From contig CAYVBE010000044.1 of NCBI GenBank assembly GCA_964448935.1, positions 1 through 24,149 on the forward strand: a stretch of DNA of 24,149 nucleotides. Reading direction: 5' to 3'. The DNA comes from CAYVBE01 sp964448935. Lineage in GTDB: Bacteria > Planctomycetota > Brocadiia > SM23-32. Of the stretch, positions 8,172-16,548 are shown piece after piece; the stretch's first letter is position 1, and each line of letters starts with the position of its first letter. Below the pieces are notes generated by a model. It was not told the DNA's origin. It did not search any database and saw nothing but the letters and a program-made list of their open reading frames with translations. The position numbers and the translations under genes were made by a program.

Positions 8172-9110
8172 TCAGTAGATGCCGAACAACCGCTTCAGCA
8201 GCGGCACGAAGGGGATGGTGATGAGCAGGTAGGCGACCAGCCACGGGGCCAGGCCGATCCAGGGCAGGCGCGGGATGACGCCGAAGGGCTTGAACGGCCG
8301 CAGCTTAAGCTCCACGGCGTGCTCCCGCGAGCCGGGCTTCTGCAGGCTGATGGGCTCGGAATAGGTCTCCTGGCCCACCAGCAGCTCGTGCCGGTACTCG
8401 CCGTCCTCGTAGCGGAGGATCAAGGGGTAGGGCTCGGGGCGGTCGTCTGCGCGCACCAGCCAGGTGGCACGGCCGTACGGCTGGGGCGCGTCGGTCACCG
8501 CCTGAATCTCCTTGATCCACCCCTGCTCGGTCTGCATGTCGGGCTGCGGCACCAGGTGGACCGTTCCGCCCGCTTCGGAGATGGGAAAGTGGGCCACCAC
8601 CTGGACCGGTTCATCGGGCCGGGGCGGATGGTAGTTGAGCCGCGCGAAACACCAGGTGGCCAGCAGCGCGACGGGCAGGATGGCCGCCAGCAGGGGCAGT
8701 GCCTCCTGCTTCAGGGATTTCAGCGCCACCATCTGCCGCGCTTCTTCCAGCCTTGACTTGCGGGCCCGTTTGACCGCGCCGGCCAGATCGGACTTCAGCC
8801 TGCCGATGTCCTTGTCGGTCAGGTCCAGCCCGTGTTCGTTCAGCTCGCTTTGTGCGGCTGCGACGGCGTCCGCCGCCTCCTTCGTGTGGTCCTGCCGTTT
8901 CGTCTTCTTGATGCGTGACTTCAGGGTCTTCTTGTCCTCGGCGCAGCGCTCCAGCAGGTCCTGGTTCGAGGTGAAGATGCGCACCAGTGTGAGCACGCAG
9001 GCGGTGCTGAGGGCCACGATGACGATGACGGCGTCCCGCGGCAGCACGAGCAGCCAGCCCAGCAGGGGATCGGCAATGGCCAGGATCAAGTGGTAGGCTT
9101 GCTGCAGCAT
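8172..9110 (-). CDS. DUF106-like (YidC/Oxa1/EMC3-superfamily-like) membrane protein with a soluble insert
   Basis: 312 residues, ATG at 9110; GAGGG, 7 nt upstream, overlaps the stop of the preceding dikinase gene (10-bp gap), so the two are likely translated from one message. Hydrophobic segments lie at about 27-44, 137-156 and 287-307. Between the first two is a highly charged helical hairpin (roughly 50-135, starting FTSNQDLLERCAEDKKTLK), the arrangement expected of archaeal DUF106, TMCO1/EMC3 and YidC-type insertases. Between the second and third is a ~120-residue beta-rich segment (about 165-285) that I do not recognise, with a DDRPEPYPL region; by topology it should face outside. The superfamily call rests on layout and the N-terminal motif, not on an alignment. 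Possible role: membrane insertion or assembly of the PQQ-repeat protein encoded in the same operon. Confidence 0.6.
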   Translation of the reverse strand: MLQQAYHLILAIADPLLGWLLVLPRDAVIVIVALSTACVLTLVRIFTSNQDLLERCAEDKKTLKSRIKKTKRQDHTKEAADAVAAAQSELNEHGLDLTDKDIGRLKSDLAGAVKRARKSRLEEARQMVALKSLKQEALPLLAAILPVALLATWCFARLNYHPPRPDEPVQVVAHFPISEAGGTVHLVPQPDMQTEQGWIKEIQAVTDAPQPYGRATWLVRADDRPEPYPLILRYEDGEYRHELLVGQETYSEPISLQKPGSREHAVELKLRPFKPFGVIPRLPWIGLAPWLVAYLLITIPFVPLLKRLFGIY

Positions 9111-9120
9111 GGGAAGGCCC

Positions 9121-11865
9121 TCAATCCTCCAGAATAGCGATTATGCCGCGATTGCCGTCCACCCGGATGACCGCGCCCTCGGGGATGCGGCTCGTAGCCT
9201 GCGGGCAGACGACCGCCGGTATGCCAAAGTCCCGCGCCACGATAGCGCCGTGCGACAGGGCGCCGCCGCGTTCCACGATAAGGCCGCGCGCATCCGCAAA
9301 GAGCGACGCCCAGCCTGGATCGGTCGAGGGGCATACCAGCACGTATTCCACGCCCAGCTCCCCGGCCTCGCGCGGGTCGAAGACGATCCGCGCCGTCCCC
9401 GTGGCCACGCCGGCGGCCACGCCGTCTCCCTGCAGGTGGTCGGTCGTTTCCGCCACCTCCTCCGGCAGACCCAGGTTCTCCAGGTTCTGCGAGTCTATCA
9501 CGTCCGGCATCTCCAGGCGCTGGACTGCCTTGTGACGGACCTTCCGCGCGGCAATTGTATCTTCGAGTTCCTCCCGCGCCCGCGGGAAGCGGTCCAGCTC
9601 CGCGCGGGTCAGGAAAAAGATGTCGTCTCCGAGCGCCCAGCGATCGGACAGCTCGAGTATGACCTGCCGGATGAGTTCGTAGCCCATCATGAGGTAGTAT
9701 TTCCCGTTTTCCCGATACGGCAGCAGCCCGCGCGCCTGGTGCAAAAGGTCGTCAACGTCCTCGGCGAAGGACCTGCCGCCCCATTCCGCAAGTCTTTCGG
9801 GCAGCTCCTCCTCGGCCGCTTCGCGTCTGGCGGCGTTGTCGCGGTGGACATCCTCCGGTGAACGGCCGTCGGATCGTTTCATACGCGCCGCGACCTGTTC
9901 CAGGTAGGAGGGGTCCTCGCGCCAGCGCGGCTCCATCAGTTCCATCTCCCCCACCGTGCGGTGCCCGTAACGGTCCAGAAACTCCTGCATTGTGGCTTCG
10001 CCCGACGCGACTTTGTGGAGCAGCACGTCCTGCTCGATGGACAGGTCGCCTTCCAGCGCAACGGTCAACGTGTTGGCCAGGGCGGCCCCGTCGTCGCCGC
10101 CGAGCCGCCGCAAGAGTTCAGTCAGTTCCTGCAGGGCCAGTCCCCCCACGAAACCGGGCAGCAGGGACTCGGCCCCGAACTCGTTCAGCACCCGCCCGCG
10201 CCGCTCGTCGAGTTCCGCCAATAATTCATCGTCCCCGAGTTCCGACAGGTTCTTGTCTCGCGTGCGTTTGACGTATTCGAGATATGGGGGCAGAACGCGG
10301 TTTTCGAAACGGTCCGCCGCGTTGCGCCGCAGTTCCTTCAGCCGTCTTGCGCTGCGGAACATGGACCACAGCAGCCCGGGCAGGCCGAGCAGAAAACGCC
10401 CGTCCACGCGGTCCGCGTCGAAGTTGTCGGGCGCCTGCTCCAGCTTCCGGGGGTCGGACACCACCTGGTCCACGTCGTAGACCAGGGGCATGTCGCCCCA
10501 GAACAGCTGCGCCATGCGCTCCGGGTCGGCGTAGATGCGCCCGCAGACCAGCTCCAGAAATCCGTCCTCGCGGACGGCATCGGAGGGGCTGTAACCCAGT
10601 TCCTGATACATCCGCCCGAACCCGCCGTTGCCTTTCATGAAGTCGTGGATGATATCCCAGGTCAGCGGCGTGGGGCAGGGCAGCGTCTCCGCCAGGTTGT
10701 GGATCACCCAGACGCGGTGCTCGTCGCCGGCGATCGTCTCCAGCTTCTCGATGGCCTCCTCGCGGGCAACCTCCACGTCCTGCGCCACTTCCAGACCCCG
10801 GATGGCCCGGCTTTGCAGCAGGGCGAACTCCCCCTCGGCCAGGCCCCATTCGATGTCCATGGGCATGTCGAAGTAATCCTCGATGCGTAGCCCGATCTGG
10901 CAGATCTGCCGTATCTGGTCGGCGTCCAGGCAAGCTGCGTCGGGATCGTATTCCGTCTCGTCGCCGAGCGCACGGACTGCGTGGGTCTTCTTGCCCACGG
11001 TGCTCTCGAAATCGCCGAAGTCCTCGCGGCTGACCGTATAGCGATCGGGACTGACGTTGCCGCTGACGACCGCCTCGCCGAGGCCGTAGGAGGCTTCGAT
11101 GATCATGCGCTGCGCGCTGAGCGTGTTGGGGTCCTGGGTGAAAAGAATGCCCGAGACGCGGGACGGGAACATGGCCTGCACGGTGACCGCCGTCCCGGGA
11201 AGGTTGCGCACCTCGTTGCGCCCGCGGTATTTGACCGCGCGCTCGTTTTTCCAGGAGCGGAAGACGGTGTCAATGCACTCGGCCAGCAGCTCCCACGGCG
11301 TCCTGGGGAATCGGCTCCCGGCGCGGTCCTCGTAGAGGGAGATGGCGCGTTCCGCGAGTTCCTCGCCGGGTTGCCTCTCGGCCTCCTCCAGTATATCCGA
11401 GAAAAGGTCCGCCTCCAGCTCGGCGGCGGTGTGCGCGTACATGGCGATGAATTCGACGTAGATCTGCCAGAACTGGTCCTCGTCCGGCACCTCGCCCGCC
11501 AGGCCGGGGTGCAGGCCGACGTTCAGCAGCGTGTCCATCATGCCCGGCATGGAAACGGCCGCGCCGGAGCGCACCGACACCAGCAGGGGGCTGCTGCCGC
11601 GTCCGAACCGACGCCCCATGTCCGACTCCAGCCGCTGCAGGTTTTCGCGCACCTGCCGCTCCAGCGTCTCCGGCCAGGTGTGGTCATTCTCGAAGAAGTG
11701 GCGGCAGCACTCGGTGGAGATGGTGAAGCCGGGCGGCACCGGCAGGTCGGCCTCGATCATGGCGCGAAGGCTGGCGCCCTTGCCGCCCAGAAGCTCGCGC
11801 GGTTCGCCCGCGCCCTCCGGGAGGGGCTCTGAGAAGTAGAATACCCATTTTCTCTCGGAGGTCAT
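9121..11865 (-). CDS. PEP synthase/PPDK-related dikinase, rifampicin phosphotransferase-like architecture
   Basis: 914 residues from ATG 11865. Its ATG overlaps the TGA of the PQQ gene (ATGA), with GGGGAA 5 nt upstream; an ATG two codons earlier (11871) is less well placed. The ATP-grasp domain is PPDK-like: GGKGASL (27-33), VPPGFTI, then LVSVRSGAAVSMPGMMDT (95-112), GTAVTVQAM, SGILFTQDP, and DIEWGLAEGEFALLQSRAIRG. The C-terminal swivelling phosphohistidine domain carries GGALSHGAIVARDFGIPAVV with His872. The TIM-barrel PEP/pyruvate domain that ends true PEP synthase and PPDK is absent. A ~370-residue helical middle region (about 400-780) replaces it, as in rifampicin phosphotransferase, where it binds the acceptor. 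The substrate is therefore unknown. An ATP-dependent phosphotransfer giving AMP and phosphate is expected for the family. Automatic annotation as PEP synthase would probably be wrong. Confidence 0.85.
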   Translation of the reverse strand: MTSERKWVFYFSEPLPEGAGEPRELLGGKGASLRAMIEADLPVPPGFTISTECCRHFFENDHTWPETLERQVRENLQRLESDMGRRFGRGSSPLLVSVRSGAAVSMPGMMDTLLNVGLHPGLAGEVPDEDQFWQIYVEFIAMYAHTAAELEADLFSDILEEAERQPGEELAERAISLYEDRAGSRFPRTPWELLAECIDTVFRSWKNERAVKYRGRNEVRNLPGTAVTVQAMFPSRVSGILFTQDPNTLSAQRMIIEASYGLGEAVVSGNVSPDRYTVSREDFGDFESTVGKKTHAVRALGDETEYDPDAACLDADQIRQICQIGLRIEDYFDMPMDIEWGLAEGEFALLQSRAIRGLEVAQDVEVAREEAIEKLETIAGDEHRVWVIHNLAETLPCPTPLTWDIIHDFMKGNGGFGRMYQELGYSPSDAVREDGFLELVCGRIYADPERMAQLFWGDMPLVYDVDQVVSDPRKLEQAPDNFDADRVDGRFLLGLPGLLWSMFRSARRLKELRRNAADRFENRVLPPYLEYVKRTRDKNLSELGDDELLAELDERRGRVLNEFGAESLLPGFVGGLALQELTELLRRLGGDDGAALANTLTVALEGDLSIEQDVLLHKVASGEATMQEFLDRYGHRTVGEMELMEPRWREDPSYLEQVAARMKRSDGRSPEDVHRDNAARREAAEEELPERLAEWGGRSFAEDVDDLLHQARGLLPYRENGKYYLMMGYELIRQVILELSDRWALGDDIFFLTRAELDRFPRAREELEDTIAARKVRHKAVQRLEMPDVIDSQNLENLGLPEEVAETTDHLQGDGVAAGVATGTARIVFDPREAGELGVEYVLVCPSTDPGWASLFADARGLIVERGGALSHGAIVARDFGIPAVVCPQATSRIPEGAVIRVDGNRGIIAILED

Positions 11866-14459
11866 TTCCATTCCCCGGCGCGAATGAATCCCTGCTGGTC
11901 CGTCGCAAAGTAGACCCGGCGTGACGCCATGATCATGGGGCTGGACGGGCGGCCCAGCCATGAGATGTCCATCCAGCGGCTCGGCGGCTCCTCGCCCGGA
12001 TTGCAGACCATGAGAGCCTGCTCCGCGGCGAACAATATGCCGCCCTGAGCCAGAACCGGCGGCACCCCGGACACGGCGCCGGCGCAGCGGGCGCTCTCCG
12101 AACCGTCTTGCGGGTCCAGCACCACCAGGTCGCCCGCATGGGTTACGTAAGCGACCGACTCGCGCGTTACCGTGATGGCCGAGCTGACTTGCTCCTCTGG
12201 TCCGCTCCACAGGTCATTTCCGTCAAGCAGGCTCCGTGCCCGGATTCCGGTTTTGGTGCCTACAAAGACCGTTTTTCCGCGGATGACGGGCCCGGTGGTC
12301 GGCGCCGCCCCGAGATCTGCCCGCCATAGCTCCCGGCCGGAAACCGCATCCACCGCCATCAGGGCCGGTTCGGACGTGGTGGCGGCCAGCAGGATTGCGC
12401 CCGTGCGGTCCGGCGTTCCCGAGAGTGTGCCGACATCCGCCTGCCACTGCGCCTCTCCGGTCAGGTTCAGGAAGGTGAGCGTGCCGGGCGAGTTCTGAAT
12501 GTATATCCCATCATCCACCAGCAGGAAGTGTCCGGTGGCCCCCGGCGCGACCGGGCTGCTCCACAGTTCGGCCCCGTCCGCAGGATCGAGGCAGAAGAGC
12601 GCGCGGTTCTCGTCCCCGGGCGCGCCATCCACGCCGAACACATGTTCCTCCGTGGCCGCGGGCGAGATGGTAACGCCGTTGGACGTTTCGTGGAACCAGA
12701 GTTCCCGCGCGATCGCGCGGCCTTCCTCGGTATCCTGCAGGCAGGCCAGGCCCTTCCTGTCTCCGCCGGCGAAGGGCACGTAGAGCTTGCCGCCGATGGC
12801 CGCTGCCGGCGCGGTAATCTGCAACGAGGGGGCCGAACCCCCTTCAGCCTCCGGATACGACCAAAGGTAAGAACCCCTCTCCGGCAGCAGCTCGGGGGTG
12901 AGAGCGCCGCCCCTGCCGGGGCCGCCAAGAGGACCGGCCCAGACGGGGCGGTCCTCCTCCGTCTGCGGCTTCCCGACGCAGAGCAGGCCGTCCTTCTCGG
13001 TTCCCACGTAGACGTGGCCCCGCGCCACGGCGGGCGAGCTGAGGAATCGTCCGCCTGCGCCCAGTTGCACGTCCCAGACGGGTTGCAGAGTCTCGCGGTC
13101 CAGCGCGTAAAGCCGTCCCGAGGCCGTGACGAAATAGACGCAGCGATCCGTGCACGCAGGAGATGCCACGATGGGCTCGTGCGCGTTCCACTTGCCCACT
13201 TCTTGTCCGTCCTGAGTGATGCAGTGGAGGTGCCCGTCCCGCGACCCAAAGTAAAGCTTGCCGTCCGATGCGGCGACGGCGCCCAGGACGGTCCGCGGCA
13301 CGCTGACGGTCCAGCGGTCCTGCGGGTTCTCGACGTTGATGGCCCAGACCTCGCCCGCCGGCTGCAGGCGGTTTCTGGCTTCCGCGATCCGGTCCGGTCC
13401 GGCTCCCTCGTCCTTCAGCTTCCGCAGTTCCGCCTGCAACACCTGCTCGGCAGTCTGGATGAAGTTGCCGTTGCCCATGCCGACGAACACCCGGCCGTTC
13501 GCCACCGTGGGGGGACTCATAACGGGATAGGGCGTCTCGACTCGCCACAGCTCGTCGCCGGTCTCGGCGTCCAGGCAGCAGACCGCGTTGCCCCCCACGC
13601 CCAGACCTACGAACACCTTGCCGTCCGCCACGACGGGCGGTGTCTCCGCGTCGGGATACTCCTCCCCCGGCAAGTGCCAGACCACCTGCGCGTTGCCCTC
13701 GGCGTCCGGTTCCAGCTCGAAACAGTAATACCCGTCGTCGCCGGCACCGATGTACGCCCGGCCGTCACTGATGCACGGTGAGGATTCGACGTGGCTGGCC
13801 GTCCGGTACTCCCACAGTATCCTGCCCCCGGCCTCCGGGCTGATGTCCACGCAGACGACTCGGGCGTTCTGCGTGAAATGCAGCCCCTCACCGACCACCA
13901 GGCGGTTTCCGGAGACCGCCGGCGAGGAGAACGTGGCGCGGTAGCCGTCCGGACGCGTCACCCAGACGATGGCCCCCGTGTCCGCATCCAGACAGTAGAT
14001 GGAACCTGAGTCCCTGTATACCCCTTTATCCGCAGAGGTCACGTAAACGCGATTCCCGACGACAGTGGGTGAAGAGTAGAAAGTCGGCACGTGATCGAAG
14101 GTCCATTGCACGCCGCCCTGCACGGGGCTCTCCGCGTTCTCGGGCGCGCCGCGGCGCGCCGGCCCGGCGCGGAACATGGGCCAGTCCCGCCCCTCCACGC
14201 GCTCGCCGGCCGCCGCCCGGTCCCCCGGCAACACCACCGGCAGCAGGTAGATGAACCCCACAACAGCGGCTGCAACGGGCACGAGCGTGAACTTGAGCCG
14301 CCACAGAAGCTGCAGCCCCTTCTTCATGGCACTGGGCTTGAACAGTGCGGCCAGACCCCCAAGCGCGGCCAGCAGCAGGCCCGGCAGGATGGTCAGCAGC
14401 ACCTGCAGAGGCCCCACGAGCACGGGAACAACGGCCTGTGGCAGAAGCATATCGGGCAT
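11862..14459 (-). CDS. Membrane-anchored PQQ-like beta-propeller repeat protein
   Basis: 865 residues, ATG at 14459 with AGGA 6-7 nt upstream. The N-terminus has two hydrophobic stretches (about 8-40 and 55-77) separated by the basic loop KPSAMKKGLQLLWRLK, followed by a large soluble part that should lie outside the membrane. That part opens with DWPMFRAGPARRG, a typical start of PQQ-like (Trp-docking) propellers, and has many blade repeats of the form LDxxTGxxxW: YCLDADTGAIVW, CCLDAETGDELW, YALDRETLQPVW, FCLDPADGAELW, MAVDAVSGRELW. The number of repeats suggests two propellers or one with extra blades. A charged helical insert (about 335-370) interrupts the first half. No dehydrogenase-specific residues for PQQ cofactor binding are evident, so a BamB-like scaffold role is more likely than an enzyme. 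It is the first gene of an operon with the dikinase and the DUF106-like protein. Confidence 0.85.
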   Translation of the reverse strand: MPDMLLPQAVVPVLVGPLQVLLTILPGLLLAALGGLAALFKPSAMKKGLQLLWRLKFTLVPVAAAVVGFIYLLPVVLPGDRAAAGERVEGRDWPMFRAGPARRGAPENAESPVQGGVQWTFDHVPTFYSSPTVVGNRVYVTSADKGVYRDSGSIYCLDADTGAIVWVTRPDGYRATFSSPAVSGNRLVVGEGLHFTQNARVVCVDISPEAGGRILWEYRTASHVESSPCISDGRAYIGAGDDGYYCFELEPDAEGNAQVVWHLPGEEYPDAETPPVVADGKVFVGLGVGGNAVCCLDAETGDELWRVETPYPVMSPPTVANGRVFVGMGNGNFIQTAEQVLQAELRKLKDEGAGPDRIAEARNRLQPAGEVWAINVENPQDRWTVSVPRTVLGAVAASDGKLYFGSRDGHLHCITQDGQEVGKWNAHEPIVASPACTDRCVYFVTASGRLYALDRETLQPVWDVQLGAGGRFLSSPAVARGHVYVGTEKDGLLCVGKPQTEEDRPVWAGPLGGPGRGGALTPELLPERGSYLWSYPEAEGGSAPSLQITAPAAAIGGKLYVPFAGGDRKGLACLQDTEEGRAIARELWFHETSNGVTISPAATEEHVFGVDGAPGDENRALFCLDPADGAELWSSPVAPGATGHFLLVDDGIYIQNSPGTLTFLNLTGEAQWQADVGTLSGTPDRTGAILLAATTSEPALMAVDAVSGRELWRADLGAAPTTGPVIRGKTVFVGTKTGIRARSLLDGNDLWSGPEEQVSSAITVTRESVAYVTHAGDLVVLDPQDGSESARCAGAVSGVPPVLAQGGILFAAEQALMVCNPGEEPPSRWMDISWLGRPSSPMIMASRRVYFATDQQGFIRAGEWK

Positions 14460-14554
14460 TCAACCGTCCTGTCAGGAGCTTGTGGTGCGTGTGATCGGAC
14501 GCGGTGGGTCGTCTCCCGGAGTGCGTCTCCGGTTCTCCCTGCAATGGAAAAGAT

Positions 14555-14582
14555 ATTCTAACAACTCCCAAACCAAAAGCAA
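14555..14582 (-). promoter_or_regulatory. Candidate promoter for the PQQ protein / dikinase / DUF106-like operon
   Basis: On the minus strand TTGCTT (14582-14577) and TAGAAT (14560-14555) are 16 bp apart, in an AT-rich island between the divergent PQQ gene and rnc. The leader to the ATG at 14459 would be about 90 nt. The -10 hexamer is identical to that proposed for trkH. Confidence 0.4.
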
Positions 14583-14599
14583 AGTATCAGGCGGTTGAT

Positions 14600-15316
14600 A
14601 TGAAGGCGGTGACGGAATACGATAGCCCTGTCATGAGCACCGAGGAACACACAATTGAGGAGGTCATCGGCTATCGTTTCCAGGACGCCGCGCTGCTGGA
14701 GCGCGCGCTGACCCATGCGTCGGCCACGCAGGGCGGGGTTTCCAACGAGAGGCTGGAGTTCCTGGGAGACGCGGTGGCGGGATTTGTGGTCTGCTCTCAC
14801 CTGTTCCGTGCCTTGCCGGAGGCGACGGAAGGGGAGATGACGGTGATCAAGTCCCGCGTGGTGTCGCGGCGGACGATGGCGCGCGTGGCGCGGGGCATGG
14901 AGCTGCACCGATACCTGAAGGTGGACGACGGGCTTGGTGCCCGGAAGATTCCCCCGTCCATCCAGGCATGCGTGTACGAGGCCGTAGTAGGGGCCATATA
15001 TCTGGACGGCGGCATGGAGCCCGCACGTCGCTTCGTGCTGCGCACGCTGGGCGACGACCTGGAGGAAGCCGAGGAAGACCAGCGGGGGCACGATTTCAAG
15101 TCGCTGTTGCAGCGGCGCACTCAGGCCCGAGGGGACGGAACGCCGCGGTATGAGACCGTGCGCGCGAAGGGGCCCGATCATCGTCCGGTGTTTCGGTCCA
15201 CGGTGAGGGCCGGCGGCCGCACACTCGGGGAAGGTCGCGGGCGTTCCAAGCAGGCGGCCGAGCAGCAGGCCGCGCGCGACGCCCTGGAGGAGGGGACATC
15301 CGACACGGACGCGTAA
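14600..15316 (+). CDS. rnc: Ribonuclease III
   Basis: 238 residues from ATG 14600, preceded by AGGCGG 5 nt away; ATG 14633 is a weaker alternative. RNase III cleaves double-stranded RNA in rRNA maturation and mRNA turnover. The endonuclease domain (about 16-155) carries the signature NERLEFLGDAV (49-59) with Glu53 and Asp57, then EGEMTVIKSRVVSR, and YEAVVGAIYLDGG with Glu127. A double-stranded RNA-binding domain fills about 164-232 (HDFKSLLQRRTQ, GRGRSKQAAEQQAARDAL). The oddity is SIQACVYEA (120-128): the metal-binding Asp normally three residues before the last catalytic Glu (Asp114 in E. coli) is Cys124 here. Product identity is secure; full activity is probable but not certain. Confidence 0.94.
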   Translation: MKAVTEYDSPVMSTEEHTIEEVIGYRFQDAALLERALTHASATQGGVSNERLEFLGDAVAGFVVCSHLFRALPEATEGEMTVIKSRVVSRRTMARVARGMELHRYLKVDDGLGARKIPPSIQACVYEAVVGAIYLDGGMEPARRFVLRTLGDDLEEAEEDQRGHDFKSLLQRRTQARGDGTPRYETVRAKGPDHRPVFRSTVRAGGRTLGEGRGRSKQAAEQQAARDALEEGTSDTDA

Positions 15317-15326
15317 GGGGCGACAC

Positions 15327-16454
15327 TCACCCCGCCCCGCGGCAGTATTCGCTCACCCACCGGACCCGTTCGATGCCCGTTTCGTCCACTCCCTCCGGCA
15401 GTTCGTCGGAGATGCCGAGCACCAGCCGGGGATGGAAGTAGGAGACCACCTTCTCGACGCACTCCCGGAACTTCTCCTCAGGGCAGGTGGGCAGGAAGAG
15501 CACGGCCGGAATGCCGTCCAGCAGCACCTTGTCGCCGACGTGATCCCGCATTTCCTCCAGCGTCACGTCTCCCTGCGGTTCGGGCGTGAGCGCCTCCAGG
15601 CCGTCGAACGGCAGGTCGGCCAGGTACGGAAGCAGGTTCTTGAAGTATCCGTCAATGTGGATGTGCGTGAAGGTGCCCGCGTCGCGCAACTGGCCGGAGC
15701 GTTTCTCATACCAGGGGATCAGGTATCGCTCGAAGTAGGCGGGCGAAAGAAGCTGCTCGTGGATATTCTCGCCGAAGTTGACGATCCGGACGCTCTCGTC
15801 GGCGGCGATGGCCTCGTAGAGCGGATCGTATGAACGGTCAATCAGCTCCATGACCTCTTCGACCAGGTCGGGCGCGTCCATGAGGGCGTAGATGAAATCG
15901 TCCAGCTTCATCCACTGCTGGCACAGGGCCTGGTAGGGGCTCTTGGGCACCCAGAACTGCGGCTCGCCACGGTCGCCGAGGAACTCGCTGCCCTGCCGGA
16001 AGCTCTCTGCGTTGAACGTCATCCGCCTGCGCTCCAGCAGCCACTTGAGCTTGCGAAGGTCATCGGCGCCCTTGACGGGGAACTCCACGGTGCGCCAGGT
16101 CTTGTCCGTGGTCAGGTGCTGCTTCTCGACCAGTCTGCCGTGGGGCGTCTTCGTGACGATCGTTGCCTCTTCGGCGCCCTGGACGCGGGCGAACTCGATG
16201 TGCTCGGTGTGATGGGTCTCGACCGGATTGGGCATGCCGGTGTAATAGTGCACGTAGCGCATGGAGAGGTCGAGTTCATCGTACATTTCCAGCAGGGAAT
16301 AGCCCTCCCAGGCCGGGGGCAGGACCTCCACCTCCCTGTGCCAGGCATACCAGGGCTCCATGCGCGGCTGGAAGAATACGTGGGGCACGGGCTCGCCCCG
16401 GAAAATGCGCAGGTTCATCTCTCGCTTGGTCATCGCGTCCTGGTTGCTCTGCAT
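15327..16454 (-). CDS. Uroporphyrinogen decarboxylase-family protein (URO-D/MtaA-like), function unassigned
   Basis: 375 residues, ATG at 16454 with GGAGG 5 nt upstream (a second ATG at residue 8 is possible). The fold family comprises uroporphyrinogen III decarboxylases and cobamide-dependent methyltransferases such as MtaA. The start MTKREMNLRIFRGEPVPHVF is typical of the non-haem branch common in anaerobes and PVC-like bacteria. Late in the barrel is THIHIDG with His264, His266 and Asp268, followed by LFLPTCPEE with Cys324. MtaA-type enzymes bind zinc with a His-x-Cys pair and a later Cys, so an HxH plus Cys set could be a variant site. The substrate-binding Arg/Asp pattern of true HemE is not evident. 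No haem genes or corrinoid protein lie nearby. It is transcribed divergently from pabB and ends 10 bp from rnc. A methyl-transfer role is a guess. Confidence 0.8.
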   Translation of the reverse strand: MQSNQDAMTKREMNLRIFRGEPVPHVFFQPRMEPWYAWHREVEVLPPAWEGYSLLEMYDELDLSMRYVHYYTGMPNPVETHHTEHIEFARVQGAEEATIVTKTPHGRLVEKQHLTTDKTWRTVEFPVKGADDLRKLKWLLERRRMTFNAESFRQGSEFLGDRGEPQFWVPKSPYQALCQQWMKLDDFIYALMDAPDLVEEVMELIDRSYDPLYEAIAADESVRIVNFGENIHEQLLSPAYFERYLIPWYEKRSGQLRDAGTFTHIHIDGYFKNLLPYLADLPFDGLEALTPEPQGDVTLEEMRDHVGDKVLLDGIPAVLFLPTCPEEKFRECVEKVVSYFHPRLVLGISDELPEGVDETGIERVRWVSEYCRGAG

Positions 16455-16492
16455 GATGCCCTCCGGGCAATTCAGGTGTGTCGAGACGGGTC

Positions 16493-16521
16493 AGTATACG
16501 AGTCGGAGGGCAGCCCGTCCA
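16493..16521 (-). promoter_or_regulatory. Candidate promoter for the UroD-like gene
   Basis: On the minus strand TGGACG (16521-16516) and TATACT (16498-16493) are 17 bp apart, giving a leader of about 30 nt before the ATG at 16454. It is divergent from the pabB promoter 25 bp further on, and its -35 touches the inverted repeat at 16520-16540. Confidence 0.45.
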
Positions 16522-16548
16522 GCGCGCGCACTGCGCGCTGCAACGTTG
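16520..16548. promoter_or_regulatory. Paired palindromes between divergent promoters, candidate operator
   Basis: CAGCGCGC (16520-16527) and GCGCGCTG (16533-16540) form a perfect 8-bp inverted repeat around GCACT. It is followed at once by a perfect 8-bp palindrome CAACGTTG (16541-16548) that runs into the -35 box of the pabB promoter. The first repeat also touches the -35 of the UroD-like gene. A protein bound here could affect both genes. GC-rich alternating runs produce such repeats easily, so this is tentative. Confidence 0.35.

Noticed and set aside
9121..11865. Annotation of the dikinase as PEP synthase (ppsA) or PPDK
   Set aside because: The C-terminal PEP/pyruvate barrel is missing and the phospho-His domain is the last domain, so the reaction with pyruvate is not supported.
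11866..12210. N-terminal extension of the dikinase frame up to 12210
   Set aside because: It overlaps the PQQ gene deeply and reads as Arg/Gly-rich filler; the PPDK-like homology and the ATGA overlap place the start at 11865.
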